Shown in pieces: positions 57,105-64,000 of a stretch of 64,000 bases of DNA. The stretch lies in the NCBI GenBank assembly GCA_910579505.1, contig CAJTTZ010000006.1, forward strand, positions 130,451 to 194,450. The letters run 5' to 3'. Numbering within the stretch: position 1 is the first letter of the stretch; each line of letters starts with the position of its first letter. A program made the position numbers and the translations under genes. The notes under the pieces are model-generated. The model saw only the letters and a program-made list of their open reading frames with translations, had not been told where the DNA came from and searched no databases. This DNA is from an uncultured Lachnospiraceae bacterium. GTDB lineage: Bacteria; Bacillota; Clostridia; Lachnospirales; Lachnospiraceae.

Positions 57105-58547
57105 CTACGACGCCACCACAGTAATCTCTCCGCTCTCGGATACCCCTTGTATGTTCAGCCCCGCTCCGCGGCATTCCTCAATCTGCCTTATCACCACTTC
57201 ATCCAATAGTTCTCCCGGCGCCACAATCGGGCTTCCCGGCGGATAAAGGTTGATAAATCCTGCCGCTACCCTGCCTGCCGCCTGCTGCAGAGGCACCGTC
57301 TCCCATTCGCCATGAAATGCCCTGGCAAGCGGCATACGGCTTTTAAGCTGCCTGTTCAGCGCACTCTTACCCGGTACAGAGCCTGCGTCGTCCGTACTCT
57401 CCTCTATCCTACCATCTATTTCACAAAGCGCGTCAGCCAATCTCTGCCATCCTGTCGCCTCATCCATCAGCGTCATAATCGCCAGCACGTACGTTTGCGC
57501 CGCCATCTCCATTTCCAGATGATAATCTTCCCGCAAAATATCAGCAAGTTCCTTGCCGGACATATTCGTCCCCTTGACGGAAATCACTATTTTGCCGAGA
57601 TCCCAGCCTTTCAGTTCATGCTTCTTTTGTGACAGATTTGTCATTTTTCCTATATGGATATGCGCAAGTGACACCGTCTTTTCACAAAAGCTTTCATAGT
57701 GCCCACGCATAGCGGCAAATCGCTCCTGTCCCTGTTCTTCCAGAAACTTCATACAGGAATCCATACTTGCCATAAGTACATAGGAAGGACTGCTGCTTTG
57801 CAGCATACAAAGATATCCCCTCAGTTTCTCTCTGTCCACCCTGTCGCCGTTTACATGCAGGAGCGCCGTCTGCGTCATGGCCGGCAGCGTCTTATGCAGG
57901 CTGTGGATCACCAAATCGGCTCCTCCCGCGATAGCCCCCTGCGGCAGATGTGATGACAGGCCGAAATGTGATCCATGCGCCTCGTCCACAATCAATATTT
58001 TACCCCGCCCATGTACCACCGCGGCAATCCCGGGAATATCGGAAAGAACGCCCTCATATGTCGGTGAAGTAATAACCACCGCCTTCACCTCAGGATAACT
58101 GTCCAGAAGAACGCTAATCTCGTCAGCAGACGCTCCGTCACAGATATCGTAGTCCGAAATCATTTTGGGGTAATAATACCGTACGATCAACCCCTGCAAA
58201 ATTGCTGCATTGTATATCGACTTATGGCAGTTGCGGGCTATCAGAATTTCATCCATCGGCTCAGTCGCAGCCATAACAGCCGCCATCACCCCGCAGGAGC
58301 CGCCGTTTACCATAAAGAACGTTTCATCCGCCCCGTAAAGACGGTTTGCACGCAGCTGCGCCTCTTTCAGAATGCCTTTTGCATGATACAGATTGTCAAA
58401 TCCGTCTATCTCCGTTACGTCAATTTTATGATAATCCGCCATCTCGCCGCCTGCCGGATTTCGTTTATGTCCCGGCATGTGATAGGGATAAAAATCGCTT
58501 GCCGCATAGTCTGATAATGCCTGATACAGGCTTTTCCCCGCCGTCAT
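57105..58547 (-). CDS. Orn/Lys/Arg decarboxylase-family PLP enzyme
   Basis: A 480-residue fold-type I PLP enzyme. N-terminal DFYPYHMPGHKRNP, DVTEIDGFDNL; substrate/cofactor region FMVNGGSCGVMAAVMA; the PLP-binding Lys in VIHSLHKTLPAMTQTALLH after DEAHGSHFG. The shorter form without the wing domain fits YaaO/SpeA-type enzymes that decarboxylate arginine, lysine or ornithine. ATG 58547 overlaps the HD-gene stop (ATGA). Which amino acid is used cannot be told. Confidence 0.9.
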   Translation of the reverse strand: MTAGKSLYQALSDYAASDFYPYHMPGHKRNPAGGEMADYHKIDVTEIDGFDNLYHAKGILKEAQLRANRLYGADETFFMVNGGSCGVMAAVMAATEPMDEILIARNCHKSIYNAAILQGLIVRYYYPKMISDYDICDGASADEISVLLDSYPEVKAVVITSPTYEGVLSDIPGIAAVVHGRGKILIVDEAHGSHFGLSSHLPQGAIAGGADLVIHSLHKTLPAMTQTALLHVNGDRVDREKLRGYLCMLQSSSPSYVLMASMDSCMKFLEEQGQERFAAMRGHYESFCEKTVSLAHIHIGKMTNLSQKKHELKGWDLGKIVISVKGTNMSGKELADILREDYHLEMEMAAQTYVLAIMTLMDEATGWQRLADALCEIDGRIEESTDDAGSVPGKSALNRQLKSRMPLARAFHGEWETVPLQQAAGRVAAGFINLYPPGSPIVAPGELLDEVVIRQIEECRGAGLNIQGVSESGEITVVAS

Positions 58548-59086
58548 GACGCCCTGGCCCCATGTCCCCGGTGAACGCCCACTGTCTCCAAAAGCGAACA
58601 ATATTTATCCGCGGCTGTCACAACCCATGCCTCTCTACAGGTGGGCGGCACCACCGACAAAGGCCACATATGTTTTCTTATAATTTCCCGTTGGATATCA
58701 TTCAACTCGTATTCCTTTTCCGCGTTTTGAAGCGCTGTTTTTGGATGATGGAAACCGTGCAGCCGCTTTCTCTGGGATAAATATGCCTTGTCGTGCCAGT
58801 CATAAAGAAAATAGTCGTGTAACAGCGCACCCCGGATCAGATCGTGCTTATTGCAGCCAATTCCCAGCTTTTTATTTATCAGAAGACTGTATCGCGCAAC
58901 ATCCATACAATGATTGTGCACTGTCATGGTACCATGCTGGATATGCTCCCTCGTTTTCCTGAAATTGTCAGATTTCAGAATATCCTCGCCGTGCTCCCGA
59001 AGCAGCTCATGGATTCTCTTGTGGCGTTCGTAAAGCCTTTGCAGACGCTCCCTGCGCCTTCTTTGATGGTTCTTAAATAAGTCCAT
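58544..59086 (-). CDS. HD-domain phosphohydrolase-like protein
   Basis: A 180-residue protein with the HD metal-binding pattern: His in TMTVHNHCMDVARYSL, ALLHDYFLYDWH (HD), the later His/Asp positions in RKHMWPL and VTAADKYCSL. Start ATG 59086 has GGAGG 8 nt upstream; an upstream ATG at 59101 overlaps that site. The N-terminal 45 residues are very basic (HQRRRRERLQRLYERHKR), perhaps for nucleic-acid binding. It is coupled to the decarboxylase gene by ATGA. The substrate is unknown; HD proteins commonly hydrolyse nucleotides. Confidence 0.85.
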   Translation of the reverse strand: MDLFKNHQRRRRERLQRLYERHKRIHELLREHGEDILKSDNFRKTREHIQHGTMTVHNHCMDVARYSLLINKKLGIGCNKHDLIRGALLHDYFLYDWHDKAYLSQRKRLHGFHHPKTALQNAEKEYELNDIQREIIRKHMWPLSVVPPTCREAWVVTAADKYCSLLETVGVHRGHGARAS

Positions 59087-59131
59087 TCTCTTTTCCTCCA
59101 TTTCCTGCGGGTTATATTATGAGGCAGCTTA

Positions 59132-60310
59132 CTACTCCTCTTCCACCAGATTATGCAATACCTCCGCCCGATGTGCCCAGGTATGCCCCTTCTGCGCCAG
59201 CTCATAACCGCTGTCCGCAATCGCCTGCATACGACCCGGATCAGCCAACAATTCTTTCGCTATTTCCGGCAGACGCTCCAAATCTGCCAGCGTGTACAGT
59301 CTGCAGTCTTTACCGTCATGCAAAATTTCATCCAGGTAAATACTGCTGTCCGTCAGACAGACCGCTCCATTCAGCATGGAATTAAATATTCTGTCATGGG
59401 CACCGTTCTTAAACCACGGCATCACATTCAGGGATAATTTTGTCTGGCACAGCTTTTTGAGGCATCCCTCGGAATTCAGGCTGTCCATAATCAGCAGATT
59501 CTCCGGCCGCTTACATTCCAACAGCTCCCATCCGTCACCAAAAACATGAACCTTAATCCCCGCGTCCACCAGTTTCTGCACGATCCGTCCCCTAAAGGTA
59601 TACCGCACATACAGATCAATAAAAGTAAGCGCCGCCATGGTTTTCTTCAGTTCCCCCTCTGGCACCTCGGAAAGTTCCTCCAGAAGATGTGTTTCCGCCA
59701 CCTCCTCTACTGTCTTATCAGGGTGTGTTAAAAGATCTTCTATCATTCCATGATAAAAGGCTGTGTACTCGTCGTCAATCCTTGTAATATATTTATCAAA
59801 AGTCGAAGGTGTGCAGTAGTTCCCTACCATCGTCACATCATACTTGCGGCAGGCAATCGGCACATTCGATTTTTTCGGATACAGTTTCGTCCCTGCAAGC
59901 GGCAGAAACGGCCCGTTTTTAATTTCGGGAAAAAACCTGCGCATATAAACCTCATGATTTTTGTCAATATTGATGTGATGATAATTGGGGGGAACCTTCT
60001 CCAGAAAATGATGATAATACATGGGGTGGTCCACCACAATATTATAACTGGGAATGCGCAGCGCCTCCCACATCATTGTATCGTTTTCATCCAGAAAATA
60101 TTGTTCCCCGCTCATTCCGTGGAAATTGAAATTGATAAGCGCGGTGTTCCCTTCTTCAAAAAACTGGAAAAACTTTTCCGTGCTCTCCCATGGCCTGCTC
60201 AGATCATAGATAAAAACCTCATGCCCAAGCGCCTTCATGGCCTCCGCAATCTGCAGGGAAAAGTACCCCTGCGTCTCAATATCACCCGTAAAAAACAACA
60301 GCTTTTTCAT
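59132..60310 (-). CDS. CgeB-like / DUF3880 glycosyltransferase family protein
   Basis: A 392-residue soluble GT-B-type protein. An N-terminal Rossmann region (KLLFFTGDIETQGYFSLQI) and DUF3880-like middle part (NIVVDHPMYYHHFLEKVP, DKNHEVYMRRFFPE) precede the C-terminal glycosyltransferase part (GIKVHVFGDGWELL, KLSLNVMPWFKNGAHDRIFNSM, NGAVCLTDSSIYLDEIL). CgeB in Bacillus decorates the spore outer layer. ATG 60310 has AAGGAG 7 nt upstream. It lies 108 nt downstream of the zinc-ribbon trio on the same strand. The sugar and acceptor are unknown. Confidence 0.82.
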   Translation of the reverse strand: MKKLLFFTGDIETQGYFSLQIAEAMKALGHEVFIYDLSRPWESTEKFFQFFEEGNTALINFNFHGMSGEQYFLDENDTMMWEALRIPSYNIVVDHPMYYHHFLEKVPPNYHHINIDKNHEVYMRRFFPEIKNGPFLPLAGTKLYPKKSNVPIACRKYDVTMVGNYCTPSTFDKYITRIDDEYTAFYHGMIEDLLTHPDKTVEEVAETHLLEELSEVPEGELKKTMAALTFIDLYVRYTFRGRIVQKLVDAGIKVHVFGDGWELLECKRPENLLIMDSLNSEGCLKKLCQTKLSLNVMPWFKNGAHDRIFNSMLNGAVCLTDSSIYLDEILHDGKDCRLYTLADLERLPEIAKELLADPGRMQAIADSGYELAQKGHTWAHRAEVLHNLVEEE

Positions 60311-60418
60311 CACCGCACTCCTTTTTGTTGTGCTGTCAACTACTCTTTATATCGGCTGTATTTCACATTTCGTAACTGTTCCGTGCTTTCACCAAATAAC
60401 CGCTATGCCGCAGACAAC

Positions 60419-60814
60419 TTATTGTCTCTCCAGCTCTTCCAGATACTTTTTCGCTGTTTTTTCCCGCGCTCCTCCCGGCGCAGTTTCCAGGTACGCTCTG
60501 ATCTCGTCAATATAAGGCGACTTCTCCTCGGAAATCCTCCCCCGCATATAGGCGAGATAGGCATCGGAAAAATCCCAGTACCCGTCAAACTCTTCCTCGT
60601 AATCTCTGTCAAAGTAGAGAGAAGAAAAAATGTGCGCCGGTCCAAACATGCTCTCATCCAGTTCTATGGTTTCCAGACGATAGGATAGCGACCTCGTCAT
60701 GTAACTGCGGGACAACTGACGAAACCGTCCAAAGCAGAACGCCATACACACAAAAAACAGAATCGTAAATATGACAATCAACATATAGTACCTTGTATTG
60801 TTTCTATTTTTCAA
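60419..60814 (-). CDS. small membrane protein of unknown function
   Basis: A 131-residue protein with one N-terminal helix (YYMLIVIFTILFFVCMAFCF) and a charged outer part of about 95 residues (SYRLETIELDESMFG, DFSDAYLAYMRGR). TTG 60814 has GGAGG about 6 nt upstream and overlaps the preceding zinc-ribbon gene by 11 nt. No family recognised. It is translationally coupled with the two genes upstream. Confidence 0.65.
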   Translation of the reverse strand: MKNRNNTRYYMLIVIFTILFFVCMAFCFGRFRQLSRSYMTRSLSYRLETIELDESMFGPAHIFSSLYFDRDYEEEFDGYWDFSDAYLAYMRGRISEEKSPYIDEIRAYLETAPGGAREKTAKKYLEELERQ

Positions 60815-61550
60815 AATACGCCTCCATTCTCCGTTTGGTGACGCCCTCGATATCCGCGCTTCCCTCCAGTGTAAATTGCTTTCCTGACCCCAGCGTCTTT
60901 AACTTCTCAATTTCCTCCTCTGTCAGCCGGTAATAATTCCTTAAATATCCGTCAACCTCATCCACCAGTTCATCCTTGACCGCGCTGTTCCCCTCCGAAC
61001 TGTAAAAAATCTGCATACTGATCACATCCGTATCGCGCAGGGCAGCATAGTTGTCCCCCTCGTCCATGGATTCCATGGACTGCAGCACGCCGATCAGAAT
61101 AATGGAATAGTTGTAAATATCGTAAAGCTCATCCGCGTATTCTGGATAATTTTGGAAGCGCTCACCCGTCGGGTCCGTAGTCGATGCAAGAAGGTACGCG
61201 CGTAAATACTGTCCCTCCTCCAGATAATTGGCAATCATCTCCTTATTCCATGCAAGCCGCGCCCCGCTCACCTGATAGGAAGACTTCCCCGAAAAGCGGT
61301 ACTGGTAAAAGGCAACAAACCCCAGAGAAACGATGGCAATCACCAAAAAAACTAACCCAAGTCCAAATGTCAAATGCCGCAGCACCTGATTCGTCCCGTT
61401 CTCCAGCAATTCATCCCTCTCTTTTTCATATGCGGCGTCATAAGTCTGGAGTTCCTTCGCCAGCTTCAAAGCATGTTCGTTGACTGTGCCGCAATAGGGA
61501 CATCTCAATTGGTCGCTGGCAAAGTCAGCGCCGCAGTTTGTACATTTCAT
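60804..61550 (-). CDS. zinc-ribbon membrane protein of unknown function
   Basis: A 248-residue protein. An N-terminal zinc ribbon (residues 1-22, MKCTNCGADFASDQLRCPYC) is followed by a coiled-coil-like stretch (AYEKERDELLENG), one helix (LGLVFLVIAIVSLGFVAFYQY) and an outer region of about 145 residues (LRAYLLASTTDPTGERF, LRNYYRLTEEEIEKL). It overlaps its neighbours by 26 and 11 nt. The role of the ribbon is likely protein interaction. No family assigned. Confidence 0.7.
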   Translation of the reverse strand: MKCTNCGADFASDQLRCPYCGTVNEHALKLAKELQTYDAAYEKERDELLENGTNQVLRHLTFGLGLVFLVIAIVSLGFVAFYQYRFSGKSSYQVSGARLAWNKEMIANYLEEGQYLRAYLLASTTDPTGERFQNYPEYADELYDIYNYSIILIGVLQSMESMDEGDNYAALRDTDVISMQIFYSSEGNSAVKDELVDEVDGYLRNYYRLTEEEIEKLKTLGSGKQFTLEGSADIEGVTKRRMEAYFEK

Positions 61551-62178
61551 CTTCCAGTCCTTCCTCCACCATTATTTCTGTTTCCCGCTCTACTTCCTGG
61601 GCGAGCGCCTCCTCAATCTCCTCATCAGTCCCATAGACTGAAAAGAATATATCATCAAAACGCATATCATAATCCTCTGCCATAATTTCATATATAAACA
61701 GCATTTCCTCCGTATCATGCGCCCCATATGCCTCGTCGAAAAGAGGCGGATACGTATGCAGGAACCATGCCGTGCGATAGAGAAAATAGTCAGACGATTC
61801 AATGTAAACCTCGCATTCGTCAATCAGGTACTGTTCCAGACGATCCCAGTCCTCTTTCTCATAAGCTTTCCGCATATCGCCAGACAGCTTATCCATCTCC
61901 CTTCGCATCCCTGATTCATTCATTTTCCCCGGTATATCTAAAAAGACGACAACCGCCAAAAGTAAAAACAGCGCCAGCAGCGTGACAGCCACAATCAGTC
62001 CGAGTTTTTTCGGGACAGAGGATGTCTCAGACTGTGCCCTTTTTACTTCCCTGATCTTTCTATCCGTATTTTCCCTGCTTAAATCAATCAGTTCCCTGCC
62101 GCAGTAAGGGCAGAAGGCCGTTTTCCTGTCGGGCACCCCGGCACCGCAGCCGGGACATATCCGCATTTTCTGTTCCAC
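61525..62178 (-). CDS. zinc-ribbon membrane protein, first gene of the trio
   Basis: A 217-residue protein with an N-terminal zinc ribbon (residues about 7-31, CPGCGAGVPDRKTAFCPYCG), a basic linker, one helix (IVAVTLLALFLLLAVVVFL) and an outer acidic region (LEQYLIDECEVYIESSDYFL). GTG 62178 has GGGAGG about 11 nt upstream; ATG 62166 is a weaker choice. The same ribbon-helix-outer-domain plan recurs in the next gene, suggesting duplication. Function unknown. Confidence 0.7.
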   Translation of the reverse strand: MEQKMRICPGCGAGVPDRKTAFCPYCGRELIDLSRENTDRKIREVKRAQSETSSVPKKLGLIVAVTLLALFLLLAVVVFLDIPGKMNESGMRREMDKLSGDMRKAYEKEDWDRLEQYLIDECEVYIESSDYFLYRTAWFLHTYPPLFDEAYGAHDTEEMLFIYEIMAEDYDMRFDDIFFSVYGTDEEIEEALAQEVERETEIMVEEGLEDEMYKLRR

Positions 62179-62235
62179 AGCGACAAATTCCTCCCTCTAA
62201 GTATATCATATCCTCATTAAAACCGCCCTACGTCA

Positions 62236-63330
62236 TTAATCCGCTTTAACAGCTTCCGTATCGTGATACACAAGCGCCGTGATGATAAAACTTGCCGCAA
62301 AGGAAACAATGCCCACCGCAGCCGCTTTCCATAAATTCGCCGGATCATCCACACTATAAAACATCAGGATTGTCGAGACGCACGGAAACGCAAAAGTGTA
62401 ACAATGTACTGTCAGAAGCCCCTGCACCGCTCCCGCGATCATACAGCCGAAAATATTACCGATCAGCGGCGTCTTCTCTTTAAAGCATACGCCAAAAATG
62501 GATGGTTCCGCAATCCCGGAAGCAAATTCCGTAATCATCGCGCTTATAGACATCGCCTTCTTTTCCGCCGTCTTCGATTTCACAAACACCGCAAGGTCAC
62601 ATCCTGCAAGCGATATGTTAGATATCAGAAACGCCACCATAATACCGTAATCAACACCTGTTACCCCGATCTGGGTGATTGCCAGCGTAATAAAAATCCA
62701 ATGCATCCCCGTAGATACCAGTAAAGTTGTCAGCGCCGCAAACACTGCCCAGGCTATCACGGGCGCCTTTATCTGCATCACATCAAGCCCGTTCGCCAGC
62801 ATACCGCTCAACAGGCTGACAATCGGCTCGATCACAAGAATACCGAGAAGTGACGTGATAAAAATGGCGCACACAGCAAGAAAATAGGGCTGCAGGCTCT
62901 CCTTAATCAGCCTTTTCAGCCACTTTACAATATGGGACATACAATAAATCAATAAAATAATAGGAATCACATTGTAGGCATAAGTCGCTGCTATCACAGG
63001 CATACCTGCAAAAGTTACACGCTCCCCGCTCTCCATCAGGGACGCAAAATCCGGAAGCAGCATCACGCACACACTGGCAAGCGCAATCAGCGGGTCCGTA
63101 TCAAAATGTTTCGCCGCGGAATAAGCCACATACACTGGCAGAAAATAAAAGGGAGTCGTAGCCAGCGCCGACATAATTACCTCTGTCGAACCAGACAAAA
63201 TATGTACCGCCGTCAAAAGCATCACAACTATCTTTAGGATGCCTCCCGCAAGAAGAATCGGTATAATCGGCACCATACATTCTGTAACGTGGTCAAATAC
63301 CGCCAGAATCCCCTTTTTTAACTTACTCAT
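62236..63330 (-). CDS. stand-alone PTS sugar transporter EIIC domain protein
   Basis: A 364-residue membrane protein with about ten helices, matching the glucose/glucoside-superfamily EIIC (glucoside/sucrose/N-acetylmuramic type). The sugar-binding signature is IAEPSIFGV (family GITEPAIFG), with PIIPILLAGGILKIVVMLL near the N-terminus and VSTGMHWIFITLAITQIG in the middle. EIIB and EIIA domains are absent and no PTS genes lie nearby, so it must use partners encoded elsewhere or work alone. ATG 63330 follows GAAGGG. Its leader has a palindrome around CAAAAACATTTTTG. It lies directly downstream of the tRNA array. Confidence 0.83.
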   Translation of the reverse strand: MSKLKKGILAVFDHVTECMVPIIPILLAGGILKIVVMLLTAVHILSGSTEVIMSALATTPFYFLPVYVAYSAAKHFDTDPLIALASVCVMLLPDFASLMESGERVTFAGMPVIAATYAYNVIPIILLIYCMSHIVKWLKRLIKESLQPYFLAVCAIFITSLLGILVIEPIVSLLSGMLANGLDVMQIKAPVIAWAVFAALTTLLVSTGMHWIFITLAITQIGVTGVDYGIMVAFLISNISLAGCDLAVFVKSKTAEKKAMSISAMITEFASGIAEPSIFGVCFKEKTPLIGNIFGCMIAGAVQGLLTVHCYTFAFPCVSTILMFYSVDDPANLWKAAAVGIVSFAASFIITALVYHDTEAVKAD

Positions 63331-63455
63331 ATCCCTTCACCTTCCACTGCCCTTCGCTTTTCTATTAATAAAAAAACAAAAACATTTTTGTTACTTATCA
63401 ATCGTATCATACTCCGATAGAAATTTCTATTACTAAAATCCGATTGAAAAAGCTT

Positions 63456-63498
63456 AAAAAATATAGAGGAAACGTCGTATATACCAACGTTTCCTCTA
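63456..63498 (-). terminator. terminator of the tRNA array
   Basis: TAGAGGAAACGT (63464-63475) pairs perfectly with ACGTTTCCTCTA (63487-63498). On the minus strand it follows tRNA-Phe by 11 nt and ends in a T-rich run (63456-63462). Confidence 0.85.
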
Positions 63499-63509
63499 CA
63501 ATAGCATAA

Positions 63510-63582
<73 letters not shown>

Positions 63583-63588
63583 ATTGAG

Positions 63589-63662
63589 TAGCGGGGACAG
63601 GATTTGAACCTATGACCTTCGGGTTATGAGCCCGACGAGCTTCCAGACTGCTCCACCCCGCG
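63589..63662 (-). tRNA. initiator tRNA-Met (CAT)
   Basis: 74 nt, minus strand. The anticodon stem has the three consecutive G-C pairs of initiator tRNA (CGGGCTCATAACCCG). The acceptor reads C1 GCGGGG against CCCCGC T72 with discriminator A, so position 1-72 is an unpaired C-U where the common bacterial form is C-A. T arm AGGTTCAAATCCT. CCA is not encoded. Confidence 0.93.
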
Positions 63663-63732
63663 TTATGAAATTATTTTTGGAGAAAACCACCTACGATTCT
63701 CCAAACGTAAATTCTATCTGAATTTACGTCAG

Positions 63733-63814
63733 TGGACGGAGGTGGATTCGAACCACCGAAGCAATTTGCAGCAGATTTACAGTCTGTCCCCTTTGGCCAC
63801 TCGGGAATCCGTCC
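63733..63814 (-). tRNA. tRNA-Tyr (GTA)
   Basis: 82 nt, minus strand, with a long variable arm. Acceptor GGACGGA/TCCGTCC, anticodon GTA in GACTGTAAATC, T arm GGTTCGAATCC, discriminator A. CCA is not encoded. Confidence 0.95.
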
Positions 63815-63834
63815 ATATGATGTTTCACACCAAA

Positions 63835-63907
63835 AGCCGATAAACGGACTCGAACCGTTAACCTGCTGATTACAAATCAGCTGCTCTGCCAATTGAGCCA
63901 TATCGGC
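63835..63907 (-). tRNA. tRNA-Thr (TGT)
   Basis: 73 nt, minus strand. Acceptor GCCGATA, D arm TGGCTCAATTGGCAGAGC, anticodon TGT in ATTTGTAAT, T arm GGTTCGAGTCC, discriminator T. CCA is not encoded. Confidence 0.95.
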
Positions 63908-63940
63908 ACATAAATCCAAATTCGTCTAGCGGATTTTGCA

Positions 63941-64000
63941 TGGGACCTATAGGGCTCGAACCTATGACCCTCTGCTTGTAAGGCAGATGCTCTCCCAGCT
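63941..64000 (-). tRNA. tRNA-Val (TAC), partial at right edge
   Basis: The 3' 60 nt of a tRNA on the minus strand; the 5' end lies beyond the window. Anticodon loop CTTACAA gives TAC (Val), T arm AGGTTCGAGCCCT, acceptor 3' half AGGTCCC and discriminator A. First visible gene of the array in transcription order. Confidence 0.9.

Noticed and set aside
63671..63919. An 82-residue open frame over the tRNA-Tyr and tRNA-Thr genes
   Set aside because: Overlaps tRNA genes; a well-known kind of false reading frame.

Overview
The window looks like chromosomal DNA of an anaerobic, spore-forming, low-to-mid GC Clostridia, most probably a Lachnospiraceae-type gut bacterium. This rests on gene content and style: spmA, spmB, a CotH-type protein, a LysM-GH18 spore-cortex-type hydrolase, the yaaR-holB-yaaT cluster, a FabK-based fatty acid synthesis cluster, YesM/YesN two-component systems, AGGAGG-type ribosome binding sites and tRNAs without encoded CCA. 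No insertion sequence, phage, integrase or CRISPR array was seen. Species cannot be named from this sequence alone.

Region by region. (1) 1-6250 is a sugar-sensing block: the N-terminus of a sugar ABC-transporter lipoprotein running off the left edge, a divergent AraR-like GntR/LacI regulator, and a YesM kinase, membrane-tethered sugar-binding protein and YesN regulator operon. (2) 6400-17300 holds single genes and small operons: a GGDEF protein, a DUF885 metallopeptidase-like protein, a FabT-like MarR regulator, spmB, an Mrr-like nuclease with an SGNH esterase, a ROK fructokinase, a FAD dehydrogenase, a uridine phosphorylase, a Cu/Zn-SOD-like protein and a vWA-like protein. (3) 17471-23337 holds a hemerythrin/CheX-like fusion, then a four-gene minus-strand block: a secreted Cys/His-rich small protein, an ECF sigma factor, an RsgI-like anti-sigma factor with a His-rich tail, and an InlB-repeat surface protein. 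A lipoprotein gene lies upstream. (4) 23604-31802 holds a LytTR/GHKL two-component pair, the GH18 enzyme, a fructosamine-kinase-family gene, spmA, and a CotH / DUF4956 / VTC polyphosphate-polymerase operon. (5) 32034-44666 holds a decayed ATPase gene, a VanRS-like pair, a YxlEFG-like ABC unit with its own small regulator, a second two-component pair with a MacB-type ABC exporter, and a chemoreceptor. (6) 44671-52234 is the fatty-acid synthesis cluster, read on the minus strand as acpP-fabK, fabD-fabG, fabF-fabZ-(FabK-like)-fabH, with an 85-bp tandem repeat before fabH. (7) 52394-59086 is the conserved rsmI / tRNA methyltransferase / yaaT / holB / yaaR / guanylate-kinase-like / Orn-Lys-Arg decarboxylase / HD cluster. 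(8) 59132-63330 holds a CgeB-like glycosyltransferase, three small zinc-ribbon/membrane proteins and a lone PTS EIIC, followed by a tRNA array (Val-Thr-Tyr-fMet-Phe, minus strand) at the right edge.

How parts work together. The clearest cross-window link is a 13-bp palindrome TTTGA-N3-TCAAA. It lies in the promoter of the MarR gene at 9.5-10 kb, in the acpP promoter at 52.3 kb and in front of fabD at 50.9 kb. This suggests the unlinked MarR protein is the FabT-type repressor of the fab cluster and of itself. A second regulator/operator pair is seen at 35 kb: TATCA-N3-TGATA lies between the -35 and -10 boxes of both the small HTH gene and the ABC unit after it. The most unusual candidate system is the His-rich/ECF/anti-sigma/surface-protein block at 18.4-22.6 kb. 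There a perfect 14-bp terminator hairpin stands between the secreted protein and the sigma factor and leaves almost no room for a separate promoter.
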